Shown: piece after piece, positions 8,799 through 17,390 of the stretch | How the letters are laid out: every line of letters starts with the position of its first letter | Position numbering within the stretch: position 1 is the stretch's first letter | From: Romboutsia ilealis | GTDB lineage: Bacteria; Bacillota; Clostridia; Peptostreptococcales; Peptostreptococcaceae | Length of the DNA: 64,000 nt | Direction of reading: 5' to 3' | NCBI RefSeq assembly: GCF_900015215.1 | Contig: NZ_LN555523.1 | Coordinates: forward strand, 1,287,481 to 1,351,480 | Notes under the pieces: model-generated | Database searches by the model: none | What the model was told of the DNA's origin: nothing | What the model saw: the letters and a program-made list of their open reading frames with translations, nothing else | Position numbers and translations under genes: made by a program

Positions 8799-9026
8799 AT
8801 GGAACAAACCAAAAGACTTTTAATGACTTTTAAAACTACTGATAATAAAAAAGTGTCTTTATCAGTAGATAACCCAAGGGAAGATATTACAGAATCGGAA
8901 ATAAAAGATGCTATGGATTTAGTAGTATCTAAAAATATATTTGCTCCAAATGGTGCTGATATAATATCTGTTGTTGAGGCTAAGGTTGTTGTTACAGATA
9001 CTACATCTTATGACTTAGAATTATAA
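8799..9026 (+). CDS. DUF2922 family small protein
   Basis: A 75-residue protein of the DUF2922 type: LLMTFKTTDNKKVSLSVDNP near the N-terminus, then a helix (SEIKDAMDLVVSKNIF) and a C-terminal beta pair ending in YDLEL. AAGGAGG precedes the start. It is the second gene of a DUF1659-DUF2922 unit and is followed by a strong terminator, with a truncated YvrJ beyond it. Its biochemical role is not known. Confidence 0.88.
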   Translation: MEQTKRLLMTFKTTDNKKVSLSVDNPREDITESEIKDAMDLVVSKNIFAPNGADIISVVEAKVVVTDTTSYDLEL

Positions 9027-9038
9027 AATTTACGTTTA

Positions 9039-9078
9039 AAAAGCTATGCTAAGGTTCCCCCACCTTTGCATAGCTTTT
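9039..9078 (+). terminator. Strong terminator after DUF2922
   Basis: AAAAGCTATGC pairs perfectly with GCATAGCTTTT, and the loop contains a further AAGGT/ACCTT pair. T residues follow on both strands. Confidence 0.85.
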
Positions 9079-9102
9079 ACTTTATTGAAAGGATGTGTAT
9101 TT

Positions 9103-9165
9103 ATGAATTATGAATTACAAACTCTTATAGCTTCTGAATTCCATATCAGATATCTAATGTATTAA
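9103..9165 (+). pseudogene. Truncated yvrJ (copy A)
   Basis: MNYELQTLIAS matches the first eleven residues of the intact YvrJ-like protein at 14204 almost exactly. It then departs into EFHIRYLMY and stops. Upstream DNA (AAAGGATGTGTATTTATG) is also shared. The break point, near 9144, is where the BceRS-type module begins, so the module appears to have separated this gene from its 3' part. The last 12 bases overlap the histidine kinase gene tail to tail. Confidence 0.75.
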
Positions 9166-10164
9166 ATTTTCTGTTCGAGGGAAAATTACAGTTACTTTTG
9201 TTCCTTTATTTTCTTCAGATTCAATATTTAATCCCAATCCCATCTTATCACATAGTTTTTTACATAAGTATAAACCTATACCTGTACTTTTACCAAACTT
9301 TCTACCATTTTCTCCTGTGAACCCTTTTTCAAATATACGGTTTAAATCTCTCTCAATTATTCCCACGCCATTGTCTTCTATTATTAAAGCTACTGAGTTA
9401 TCCAATTTCTTTGATTCAATCTTTATTTTATCATCTTTACCTTTAGAATACTTAATGGCATTTCCAATTATTTGATTTAATATAAACTCAATCCATTTTG
9501 TATCGCTATAAATAATTTCATCAAGATTTCCTAGTTGCAGACTTATTCTCTTTCCAATAAAATCCCTTTGATTTTTCTTAACTACAGATTTAACAACTTG
9601 AGATAATTCTGTCTTCTTTATAATATAGTCTTTACCTACTTCATCACTTCTTGAATAGTACAGAACTTGTTCCACAAAATTTTCTATCTTGTCCATTTGT
9701 GTGTCTATTTTTCTTGTTATTTCATTAGTATTGTTTTCTATTAATAATTTTGTAGATGCTATGGGAGTTTTAATTTCATGAACCCATGTTTCAATATATT
9801 CTCTGTATTCTTCTTGTATATTTTTATAGTATTTTACATTCTCGTGCATATCTCTGCTTAGCACTTTAAAAATATAATTTATTTCTTCTCCTTCAATAAA
9901 GTTAGGTTCATTTAACACTTCAGGTAACAAATATTTTTTATCCAGATTTTCCAATATATTTTCCACAGTATTAAAATATTTTCTAAACTTTATATATTCT
10001 ATTAACATATAGCTAAATAGTGGAAAAAACCACACACAAAATAAAAGAAAAATTATAACTAAAGCCACATTTGAAAAATACATAAGAAATGAAATAATTA
10101 TAAAGCTCATTAAATTTACAGCTAAAAAAATTCCCTTGTCTCTTATATAATCAATTATTTTCAT
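9154..10164 (-). CDS. Intramembrane-sensing histidine kinase, BceS-like
   Basis: A 336-residue kinase with two closely spaced membrane helices (about 13-30 and 33-55) and almost no external loop, typical of BceS-type sensors that read a partner ABC transporter. The phosphoacceptor is His129 in ETWVHEIKTP. The ATPase domain has N-box QIIGNAIKYS, then DNGVGI and TGIGLYLCKK. It overlaps the response regulator gene by 4 bases. With the upstream transporter it should control resistance to cell-wall-active peptides. Confidence 0.93.
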   Translation of the reverse strand: MKIIDYIRDKGIFLAVNLMSFIIISFLMYFSNVALVIIFLLFCVWFFPLFSYMLIEYIKFRKYFNTVENILENLDKKYLLPEVLNEPNFIEGEEINYIFKVLSRDMHENVKYYKNIQEEYREYIETWVHEIKTPIASTKLLIENNTNEITRKIDTQMDKIENFVEQVLYYSRSDEVGKDYIIKKTELSQVVKSVVKKNQRDFIGKRISLQLGNLDEIIYSDTKWIEFILNQIIGNAIKYSKGKDDKIKIESKKLDNSVALIIEDNGVGIIERDLNRIFEKGFTGENGRKFGKSTGIGLYLCKKLCDKMGLGLNIESEENKGTKVTVIFPRTENLIH

Positions 10165-10832
10165 GGAATAATATACCCCAGTCCTCTTCTTGTTTCTATT
10201 ACATTTTCTATTCCTATTTCGGCTAATTTTTTACGAAGTCTCGTTATGTTTACAGTTAAAGTACTATCATCCACAAAATATTCAGTACTCCATAAGTATT
10301 CCATAAGTAATTCTCTAGATACTATTTCACCTTTGTGATTTATTAAATAAGAAAGTATTTTTACTTCATTTTTAGTTAATTCAATTTCTTTTTCATTGTA
10401 TGTAATAGTTGCATTGGATAAATTAAGTTGAAAATCTTTATAAGTTAAAATATTGTTAGTAGTTATGTTTAATCCACTTCTTTTTAGTAATGCTGCAATT
10501 CTTGCTAGTAGTATCTGTGTATTATATGGCTTTGTTACAAAATCATCGGCTCCTAAATTCATACTCATAAGTTCATCCATATCACTATCTCTACTTGTGA
10601 CAATTATAATAGGTATGTCTGATTTCTTTCTTACTTCTCTACATATATAATATCCATCAAAAATTGGTAAATTTATATCTAATAAAACTAGGTTGGCATT
10701 TTCATTTAAAATAAACTTAACCACATTATCAAAAGATGTTGGTGCTACAATTTCATATCCATATTTGCTTAAAAAGTTTTTCAACTCCTCTCTAATTATT
10801 TCATCATCTTCAATAATTATTATTTTTTCCAT
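10161..10832 (-). CDS. OmpR-family response regulator, BceR-like
   Basis: A 223-residue regulator. The receiver domain has the acidic pair Asp9/Asp10, phosphoacceptor Asp52 in LLDINLP and TS(R) plus the conserved Lys in TKPYN. A winged-helix DNA-binding domain fills about 125-223. It is translationally coupled to the kinase gene and probably activates the transporter genes at 11150-13907. A MITE-like insertion (11005-11140) lies between this gene and the transporter operon. No operator could be identified with certainty. Confidence 0.93.
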   Translation of the reverse strand: MEKIIIIEDDEIIREELKNFLSKYGYEIVAPTSFDNVVKFILNENANLVLLDINLPIFDGYYICREVRKKSDIPIIIVTSRDSDMDELMSMNLGADDFVTKPYNTQILLARIAALLKRSGLNITTNNILTYKDFQLNLSNATITYNEKEIELTKNEVKILSYLINHKGEIVSRELLMEYLWSTEYFVDDSTLTVNITRLRKKLAEIGIENVIETRRGLGYIIP

Positions 10833-11004
10833 CTATATTTATCACTCCTATTATTCAAATTTTATTTTCACAAAATCTATTCTTATTTTATTTATTTGCA
10901 ATATTATATCAAAAAAATCTATTTAAAATAGATTTTACTATTTTAAATAGATTTTTAGTAACTAATTAAACTTAAAATCATATAACTTATGTTATGATTG
11001 AATC

Positions 11005-11140
11005 TAATTTAACTCGTTGTGCTAGTTGATTATGATTATTGAAAATGCTAGAGTTTAACAAGCTATATTTTGATAGTTAAAAAACTTTATATAGCAATTT
11101 CAATATGTTGAGTAAAATAACTAGCACAACAGATTAATTT
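11005..11140 (+). repeat. MITE-like element with terminal inverted repeats, copy M1
   Basis: The ends TTAACTCGTTGTGCTAGTT and AACTAGCACAACAGATTAA are imperfect inverted repeats of about 19 bases, with an AT-rich interior that could fold into a long hairpin. The reverse complement of 34274-34407 matches along its whole length. It occupies the 317-base gap between bceB-like and bceR-like genes and has no coding capacity. Confidence 0.88.
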
Positions 11141-11149
11141 ATATTAGCT

Positions 11150-13159
11150 TTATATATTATTTTTTACTATATTTTTATATCCACCATAAGTTATATAGAA
11201 ATAAATTACATATATAACAAGGAATATTCCCGCTGTTATAAGGGATGAACTTCCTATATCTGGTTGGTTAAACATTGATATAAAATCATTTGCAACTACT
11301 ATTGCAACTATTGAATGAACTACAGCTAGTGCCACTGGTATGCTAAAATATACTAAAGTTTGTACAAATATTGTTTTATTTATACTCTTTGTACTTGCCC
11401 CTAGTCTTTTTAATGATTTATATCTTTCTATACTATCACTTGCTTCACTTAATTGTTGAAGAGCCAGTATTGCCATACTACTTATTAAAAATACTATTCC
11501 TATATAAATCCCAACAAATAGTATAACTGTTGTAAGACCATTATTTTCTTCATACATTTCATCTCTATTATTTGCCATCACATATCCTGTTTTATCATAA
11601 TCTATATCACCAGTTTTGTATGAATATATTGCATCACTAAAATCTCTAGCTCGTTTTTCTTTATCATTTCCTACAAAATTAACATTTACATTACTTGATG
11701 ATATATCCATATTATTGCATAGCTCATCATTTACCACTATTGTAAAGATATTATTTTGCATAAAGTCTGTTCTTAAATTTTCTTCTATTACTTCTTTATT
11801 TTTTATATAATAGATTTTATCATCAAATTTAATAGTATTATTATTTTTCATATACTTCTCTATTGATGGTAATACTTTAGAAAAGTTAGATGTTATTAAT
11901 ACTTCATTTTTATTTAAATCTATTTGATTTTTATTACTAATCTCTCTTATCTTGTTGTAATCAGATATTTTTATATAAGATATATCGTAATCTAATTTTT
12001 TAACATCATCATTTAAAGGAATTATATCTGAGATTTTTTCCCCGTCTCTATATTCATTATAATAAGCAACCTTATCATTTTTATCAAATTTAATACCTAT
12101 ATAATCAAGAGATTTTTTTATATCTTTAGCCGTATCTTCTGGACTTACATACATATACGCACTAGCATCGAAAGGTGTTGCATTTTCTAATCCTGATTCT
12201 AAAGCATTTTTAAAACTAAATCCTGTTGATAGAATACTTATTGTTAAAAATAACATTAAACAAATCACTGACATAGAGATAAAGTTTGTATTGACTTTAC
12301 TATTTATTTGTTTAACTACAAATATGTTTAATCCTTTGAAATAAACTTTTTTATTCTTTTTCACCACATATAAAATAAAACCTGCTAAAGAGAAGAAGAA
12401 TAAAATTGTTCCAAGTATTCCAAGACCTATAGACACAATGAATTTAGGATCATTTATTCCACCTATTCCCACTTCTAAAATAAATTTATATGCTATTACC
12501 AAAGAAATCACGCATATTATAAAGGTAACTAAATATATTGTCGGATTTTTAAATTTTATTTCCTCTGTTTTTCTTGCAATTGTTAATAAATCTATTATTT
12601 TATATTTTGAAATTACAAAAGAGTTAAATATAATAACAAGTATAAACATTACTCCAAAGTATAAAATAGTCTTTCCTATAGCTTTACTAGATATTGTAAA
12701 AACATATCCAGACATTTTAAAATCAAATAGCTTAGCTACAAGTACTGATAGTCCTTGTGATGCTAAAAGTCCTATAATTAATCCACCTAATAGTGAAAAT
12801 ACACCCACAATTAATGTTTCTAATATTAATATTTTAGAGATTTTATTTTTTGACATACCAAGAGTCATATAAATTCCCATTTCTTTATTTCTCTTTTTGA
12901 TTAAAAAGTTATTTGCATAAAGAATAAGGCTTCCTAATATAAATGCCACAAAGACAGACACATAAGACATTACACTAGTTAAAACTTCCACATATTCTTT
13001 TCCTGAAGCATTCATTTCTATCATTGCTTTTTGTGATTCAATAGAGTTAAAACTATAGAATATACAAACAGCCAACGTTAGAGTTAAAAAGTATATGGTA
13101 TAGTCTTTAAGACTTTTCTTAACATTTTTAAATGCTATTTTAGAATACATTGTTGTCAT
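11150..13159 (-). CDS. FtsX-like ABC transporter permease, BceB-like
   Basis: A 669-residue permease with about ten membrane helices: one near 18-38, three in the first FtsX block (about 55-175), a second group at 195-320, a soluble external segment of about 200 residues (roughly 325-525) and three C-terminal helices. That external loop is the mark of BceB-type peptide-resistance permeases. The start overlaps the ATPase gene by 20 bases. Together with the ATPase it should expel or release antimicrobial peptides and signal to the BceS-like kinase. Confidence 0.92.
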   Translation of the reverse strand: MTTMYSKIAFKNVKKSLKDYTIYFLTLTLAVCIFYSFNSIESQKAMIEMNASGKEYVEVLTSVMSYVSVFVAFILGSLILYANNFLIKKRNKEMGIYMTLGMSKNKISKILILETLIVGVFSLLGGLIIGLLASQGLSVLVAKLFDFKMSGYVFTISSKAIGKTILYFGVMFILVIIFNSFVISKYKIIDLLTIARKTEEIKFKNPTIYLVTFIICVISLVIAYKFILEVGIGGINDPKFIVSIGLGILGTILFFFSLAGFILYVVKKNKKVYFKGLNIFVVKQINSKVNTNFISMSVICLMLFLTISILSTGFSFKNALESGLENATPFDASAYMYVSPEDTAKDIKKSLDYIGIKFDKNDKVAYYNEYRDGEKISDIIPLNDDVKKLDYDISYIKISDYNKIREISNKNQIDLNKNEVLITSNFSKVLPSIEKYMKNNNTIKFDDKIYYIKNKEVIEENLRTDFMQNNIFTIVVNDELCNNMDISSSNVNVNFVGNDKEKRARDFSDAIYSYKTGDIDYDKTGYVMANNRDEMYEENNGLTTVILFVGIYIGIVFLISSMAILALQQLSEASDSIERYKSLKRLGASTKSINKTIFVQTLVYFSIPVALAVVHSIVAIVVANDFISMFNQPDIGSSSLITAGIFLVIYVIYFYITYGGYKNIVKNNI

Positions 13160-13907
13160 CCCCTCCTATTAGAGTTATAACTTCCATTATTCTATTGAAA
13201 AACTCTTTTCTTGAATCTTGACCTCTTACTAATTCTGTAAATATCTTACCGTCCTTAATAAATAAAATCCTGTGAGCATAACTTGCTGTAAAAGCATCAT
13301 GAGTAACCATTAATATAGTCGCATTTAAGTCTTGATTTAGACTTTCAAATCTTTCAAGTAATAATCTTGCTGATTTTGAATCAAGTGCTCCCGTTGGCTC
13401 ATCAGCAAGTATTAATGATGGATCTGTCACTATGGCTCTAGCTGATGCTACTCTTTGCTTTTGTCCTCCTGACATTTGATATGGATATTTATTTAATATT
13501 TGTTCTATTTCTAAGTATTTTGCTACTTCTTTTATTTTTCCATCTATGACAGAAGTTTTTTCACCTTTTATTGTTAAAGCAAGTGCTATGTTTTCATAAG
13601 CAGTTAATGTATCTAATAAATTAAAATCTTGGAAAATAAATCCCAATTCATTTTGTCTGAATTTATCCATATTTTTTGATTTTAATCTTGTAATATCTTT
13701 ATTATTTATGATTATGCTACCTGTTGTAACTTTATCTATTGTTGAAATACAGTTAAGAAGAGTAGTTTTACCACTTCCGCTAGGACCCATTATTCCAACA
13801 AATTCTCCTTCATCAACCTTAAAACTTATATTATCTATGGCTTTTGTAACATTATCTTTATTTCCATAATATTTTTCTATTTTTTCAACACTTAATATAT
13901 TTTTCAT
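13140..13907 (-). CDS. ABC transporter ATP-binding protein, BceA-like
   Basis: A 255-residue ATPase of the MacB/BceA type. Walker A GPSGSGKTT is near 40-48, the Q-loop FIFQDFNLL near 89, the signature MSGGQKQR near 145 and Walker B LADEPTGALDS near 167. The H-loop lies in VTHDA. It is first in a leftward operon with the permease. Its length is slightly longer at the C-terminus than the usual 230-253 residues. It powers the adjacent permease. Confidence 0.94.
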   Translation of the reverse strand: MKNILSVEKIEKYYGNKDNVTKAIDNISFKVDEGEFVGIMGPSGSGKTTLLNCISTIDKVTTGSIIINNKDITRLKSKNMDKFRQNELGFIFQDFNLLDTLTAYENIALALTIKGEKTSVIDGKIKEVAKYLEIEQILNKYPYQMSGGQKQRVASARAIVTDPSLILADEPTGALDSKSARLLLERFESLNQDLNATILMVTHDAFTASYAHRILFIKDGKIFTELVRGQDSRKEFFNRIMEVITLIGGDDNNVF

Positions 13908-14103
13908 GATAAATAATTCTCCTCATTTAATATAATTTATGATTATATTATAAACATTTTTGTCATTTTTAAATATGGATGTATATTTCATTAACATTAC
14001 GATTTTGTAATATAGAAAAAATATTTTTAGATTAGCTAACATTACATAAAAGTAGATATACTCCTTTTTAATGCTATAAAAGATTATAAGATTTAATATT
14101 TCC

Positions 14104-14183
14104 TTCAAAAACTTTAATATATCATAAACTACTCTCTTACTATACTTATATCAAGAAGAGAAAATCTCCTAATAGATAAGCGA
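14104..14183 (+). repeat. Duplicated leader sequence, copy B
   Basis: This is the second copy of the leader at 8468-8547, here placed directly before an intact yvrJ-like gene. The two genes DUF1659 and DUF2922 that follow copy A are missing. The rest of the gap 13908-14203 shows only AT-rich DNA that presumably holds the bceA-like promoter. Confidence 0.6.
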
Positions 14184-14203
14184 AGGTGAAAGGATGTGTA
14201 TTT

Positions 14204-14350
14204 ATGGATTCTGAATTACAAACCCTTATAGCTTCTGTAGGATTTCCTATTGCCCTTAGTATGTATTTACTTGTAAGGATTGAAGGAAAACTTCAGACTT
14301 TATCTGATAGTATTAATGAATTATCTAAAAACATAATTGGTATGAAATAG
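14204..14350 (+). CDS. YvrJ family small membrane protein (copy B)
   Basis: A 48-residue protein starting MDSELQTLIASVGFPIALSM, with one hydrophobic helix (about 9-24) and a charged C-terminal helix (IEGKLQTLSDSINELSKN). This is the YvrJ pattern and resembles small holin-like proteins, though a pore role is unproven. AAAGG lies 11 bases before the ATG. Its first 52 bases are nearly identical to the truncated copy at 9103. Its 3' end faces that of the leftward gene at 14361. Confidence 0.8.
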   Translation: MDSELQTLIASVGFPIALSMYLLVRIEGKLQTLSDSINELSKNIIGMK

Positions 14351-14360
14351 CTAACTATTT

Positions 14361-14711
14361 TTACTTTATAGCATCTTGAATATATGATAATGCAATTGTC
14401 ATTGCATCAATTATTTTTTTTAAACGTGTGTATGTTCCTGTTCCTTCTTTTGCATTAATCATCGCCTTTTCACTTTTACGAATAATAGATGTAACTTGAT
14501 CTACTGATTTTAATAATTCTTCTTGTGTAAAATTATGTTCTTGGTTTGTAACTAAGGCTTTTGAAATGTATAAAGCTTTTATACGATTTCTAGTAAGTGA
14601 AAATTGTGGTGTTCCTTCTTTTAATTTAGGCTGTATTTTTTCACAATTTAAAATTGTAGAATCTATAAGATTTAAAGTATCTTCTATTTGTTTATCTGTA
14701 TATTTATTCAT
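14361..14711 (-). CDS. Conserved helical protein of unknown function
   Basis: A 116-residue soluble protein, predicted almost wholly helical, without signal peptide, membrane segment or recognised domain. It has two similar halves in overall style (ILNCEKIQPKLKEGTPQFSLTR and IIRKSEKAMINAKEGTGTYTR), each ending in KEGT followed by a Tyr/Phe-x-x-x-Arg, which suggests an internal repeat. AAGGAGG precedes the start. No function is assigned. It lies convergent to yvrJ and alone between terminators. Confidence 0.75.
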   Translation of the reverse strand: MNKYTDKQIEDTLNLIDSTILNCEKIQPKLKEGTPQFSLTRNRIKALYISKALVTNQEHNFTQEELLKSVDQVTSIIRKSEKAMINAKEGTGTYTRLKKIIDAMTIALSYIQDAIK

Positions 14712-14820
14712 TTTATTCCTCCTTGTTTAGTTTTAACTTTCAAAAGCTAATAACTTATATATCATATCAAAACTTATGGATTAAATAAATATTCATCAAA
14801 ATATATGTTTTAGTAAACAC

Positions 14821-14851
14821 AAAAGGATGTAGTGATAATTACTACATCCTT
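14821..14851 (-). terminator. Perfect hairpin terminator
   Basis: AAAGGATGTAGT and ACTACATCCTTT form a perfect 12-bp stem around a 7-base loop. It lies between the queL end and the 14711 gene start. Confidence 0.75.
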
Positions 14852-14929
14852 TAAAAATAAAGTCTCAATTAGATATTTATGTTCATCATCCTTTATTATA
14901 AACCTTATTGAATTCTTTACCAACTAAAA

Positions 14930-14982
14930 AATAACTAAATCTTAGTATAAACATCTTGAAAATACTAAGATTTAATTATTTT
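14930..14982 (-). terminator. Second hairpin terminator downstream of queL
   Basis: AAATCTTAGTAT pairs with ATACTAAGATTT, flanked by AT-rich runs. It lies about 40 bases after the queL stop on the minus strand. Together with the terminator at 14821 it accounts for the gene-free stretch 14712-15022. Confidence 0.65.
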
Positions 14983-15022
14983 TATTTCTAACTTCTCATA
15001 CAATTGTCTAACAAAGCCTATC

Positions 15023-15712
15023 TTAATCCCCAACACCAAAATCTGTGTTATTAAAAAGTACTTCTATATTAGGATTATCAACTAAATGCTTATACTTATT
15101 AGCAAACCAATTAACAAGTTCCCCATCCCTTTTAACACTTGAAGTGTTATTTACAAAAACATTTATAGTAGCATGATCAAAATTATTTAAAACAATCTCC
15201 ATATCTCTATCAATCATTTCCTTAGTTTGCCCCTTAATACCTACCATAATACAAGGAGAATCAAAATATTCCTTTAACTCCTCAACAGTTTTAAACTTGG
15301 CATTTTTATTTAAATATCCATTTCTAAAATCATAATCAAAAGTTTCAACACCTATCTTAAAAGTTATAGGTATTTCAAAATAATCTCTCATTTCTTGAAT
15401 TCTATTTTTATAAGCCCAATGACTTTCTAAAAATAATTTTTCTATTTTCTTTTCCTTTATTATTTCTTTTATCCTAGCTAAAGTATCCTTTGGAAGTTCA
15501 AAACAACTTCCTGAATTTATAACTTCTAAAACTTTATACTTTCCTGTTATATTTTCTAAAACTTCAAAGTTTACTTTATTTATTTCATCTTCAAAATTTG
15601 AGTTATCTAATATATAATCACAAAAGCTACACTTTCCCCATGCACATGGAAAAGCTTTTAGTAATACTATTTCACGTTGATTTTTGTTAGTTATTTCACT
15701 GTATCTATCCAT
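15023..15712 (-). CDS. queL: Radical SAM queuine lyase, QueL-like
   Basis: A 229-residue radical SAM enzyme. The cluster cysteines are Cys23, Cys28 and Cys31, a C-x4-C-x2-C spacing rather than the usual C-x3-C-x2-C. In C. difficile the same three-gene set (hydrolase, transporter, radical SAM) salvages queuosine, and QueL frees the 7-deazaguanine preQ1 from queuine. It is the last gene of the operon, 10 bases after queT, with GGAG before its ATG. Assignment rests on gene order, the riboswitch and overall sequence style. Confidence 0.88.
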   Translation of the reverse strand: MDRYSEITNKNQREIVLLKAFPCAWGKCSFCDYILDNSNFEDEINKVNFEVLENITGKYKVLEVINSGSCFELPKDTLARIKEIIKEKKIEKLFLESHWAYKNRIQEMRDYFEIPITFKIGVETFDYDFRNGYLNKNAKFKTVEELKEYFDSPCIMVGIKGQTKEMIDRDMEIVLNNFDHATINVFVNNTSSVKRDGELVNWFANKYKHLVDNPNIEVLFNNTDFGVGD

Positions 15713-15721
15713 ATTGTCTCC

Positions 15722-16285
15722 TTATTTATTCGTTGTCATAGAAGTTTTTAATGCTTTAGGCATAGAATTTACTACTATACCAACTAATACAACTGCCAAA
15801 AACTTATCTGCATAATCTGTAAATACTTGTGTTACAAATACACCAACTACAACTGGAACGTTAAAATGACTTAATATTTGAACTATGTATGAAGAACCTG
15901 AAGATGTTACTCCACCAAATAAAAATGCTGCAATTGTTGCACTTATTATACTTGTTGGTAAGGTAAATATAAATGTTCCTAAAAGTGTTTTAACTCCTTT
16001 TAACATACCTTTTTTATACATAAGTCCTGCTAAGTATCCTGTAGTTATTTGAACTGGTGCAAAGTAAAGTGAGTATATATCAAAAGTCATTCCACTTACT
16101 AAACTTCCACCTACTCCTGTTATTACTGCATACTTTGGTCCAAGCATACAAGCTATTAGTATTGTTCCTATAGAATCTAAATATATTGGAAGCCTTAAAT
16201 TAAGAGCAATAAATGCCCCAACTACATTTAAAGCTATCCCCATAGATATTAAGGTAATATTTTTAACATTTACAGTTTTATTCAT
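15722..16285 (-). CDS. queT: ECF transporter S component for queuine/queuosine, QueT-type
   Basis: A 187-residue membrane protein with about six hydrophobic helices and the short length of energy-coupling-factor substrate-binding subunits. Motifs such as LRLPIYLDSIGTIL and ACMLGPKYAVITGVGGSL resemble ECF S components. It starts two bases after the queK stop, with GGGGG upstream. It should import a queuosine precursor (base or nucleoside) using shared ECF ATPase and T subunits encoded elsewhere. Specificity is inferred from the operon. Confidence 0.85.
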   Translation of the reverse strand: MNKTVNVKNITLISMGIALNVVGAFIALNLRLPIYLDSIGTILIACMLGPKYAVITGVGGSLVSGMTFDIYSLYFAPVQITTGYLAGLMYKKGMLKGVKTLLGTFIFTLPTSIISATIAAFLFGGVTSSGSSYIVQILSHFNVPVVVGVFVTQVFTDYADKFLAVVLVGIVVNSMPKALKTSMTTNK

Positions 16286-16287
16286 TG

Positions 16288-17253
16288 TTATATAACCCCC
16301 TTTATAGAGTCTATAACACTTTCATGTTCTTTAAATATTCTCTTTAAGAACATTTTCATAAATGCTTTTTCATCAACTTCAGTTAATACATATGAATTAG
16401 GTTCATTTTTATAGAAGTTAAATGAGTCAACTATAGATTGACCTACTGCTACCCCATCGTGAACAACTTCTACATAAGAATCAAATCCTTTGCATAAACT
16501 TCTATCAATAAAGTATGCCACAGCTAAAGGATCATTTATTACACATCCTATTATTCCTTCTTGTTCCCAATGGAAATCTATATAAAATCTAGTTATTTCT
16601 GTTATATATTTTGCCATATCCTTATCAAGTCTATTAATAAACTCTATAATATTAGGCGTTAAAACTATTTTTCTAGTTACATCAAGTCCAACCATGTGAA
16701 TTTTTTTAGGTAAGTTCTTGTAAACATAATCAGCCCCATGTGGGTCTACCCAGTAATTAAACTCTGCTACTGGTGAACAATTTCCATGAATTCTAAATGC
16801 TCCTCCCATAGATATAAATTCATCTAGGTTATCAAATGCTTTTTTATCTTTCATTATTGCCTTGGCAATATTTGTTAGTGGTCCTAGTGCTATTATTGAT
16901 ACATCTTTGTTATTTTTTAAAGTATCAATTATAAAGTCTACTCCACCGTAAAGTATTTTTGCATCTACATCTTCATAGAAGTTTTCTCCAACACCATCTT
17001 CTCCATGAGTATCCTGTGCTGTTACAAGTTCTCTTTCAAGAGGTAATTCCTCTCCTATATATACTGGTATGTCAAGTCTTTGACACATTTGAAGTGCTTT
17101 TAGAGCATTTTTTGCTCCTAATCGTGCGGGTACATTTCCGCTTGTTACTGTAAGTCCTAGTACTTCTAGTTCAGGTGAGTTTAGTGCTAGAAGTATTGCC
17201 AGAGAGTCATCTATCCCTGGGTCACAATCAATTATTACTTTTCTTTTTTCCAT
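16288..17253 (-). CDS. queK: Inosine/uridine-type nucleoside hydrolase, queuosine hydrolase QueK-like
   Basis: A 321-residue nucleoside hydrolase. The calcium and substrate motif DCDPGIDD is at 9-16, and the C-terminal part has the expected NDPLAVAYFID. In the queuine salvage route it would split queuosine nucleoside to queuine and ribose. It is the first gene after a preQ1-I riboswitch, which ties it to queuosine rather than to general purine salvage. GGAGGAG precedes the start. All key acidic residues are present. Confidence 0.9.
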   Translation of the reverse strand: MEKRKVIIDCDPGIDDSLAILLALNSPELEVLGLTVTSGNVPARLGAKNALKALQMCQRLDIPVYIGEELPLERELVTAQDTHGEDGVGENFYEDVDAKILYGGVDFIIDTLKNNKDVSIIALGPLTNIAKAIMKDKKAFDNLDEFISMGGAFRIHGNCSPVAEFNYWVDPHGADYVYKNLPKKIHMVGLDVTRKIVLTPNIIEFINRLDKDMAKYITEITRFYIDFHWEQEGIIGCVINDPLAVAYFIDRSLCKGFDSYVEVVHDGVAVGQSIVDSFNFYKNEPNSYVLTEVDEKAFMKMFLKRIFKEHESVIDSIKGVI

Positions 17254-17278
17254 TTTTATCTCCTCCTCATTATTTCAA

Positions 17279-17390
17279 GGAGAACCTATACGCTTTTTTG
17301 CATAAAAAAAGCCGTATCTAAGGGTAAATCTTATATACTGCCACTATATAAATACCTTAGTTTTTTATACTTGGAGGTTCTCGAACAAGT
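17279..17390 (-). promoter_or_regulatory. preQ1-I riboswitch and expression platform
   Basis: On the minus strand the aptamer (17390-17355) has stem ACTTG/CAAGT, loop TTCGAGAACCTC and the diagnostic A-rich tail ATAAAAAACTAAGG. The tail's AGG can pair with CCT in the loop to form the pseudoknot, as in preQ1 class I. The tail also belongs to a competing hairpin (17360-17318, CTAAGGTA against TACCCTTAG), and GGTTCTCC near 17280 is complementary to GAGAACC in the loop. This indicates control of queK-queT-queL by preQ1. Confidence 0.85.

Noticed and set aside
12438..12872. Plus-strand open frame of 144 codons
   Set aside because: It is antisense to the membrane segments of the BceB-like permease and has no ribosome site.
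13923..14108. Leftward frame of 61 codons upstream of the bceA-like gene
   Set aside because: No ribosome site, very AT-rich codons, and it overlaps the expected promoter region.
17355..17390. Leader of the nucleoside hydrolase operon considered as a purine riboswitch
   Set aside because: It lacks the three-stem junction and conserved loops; the A-rich tail and short stem fit preQ1-I instead.
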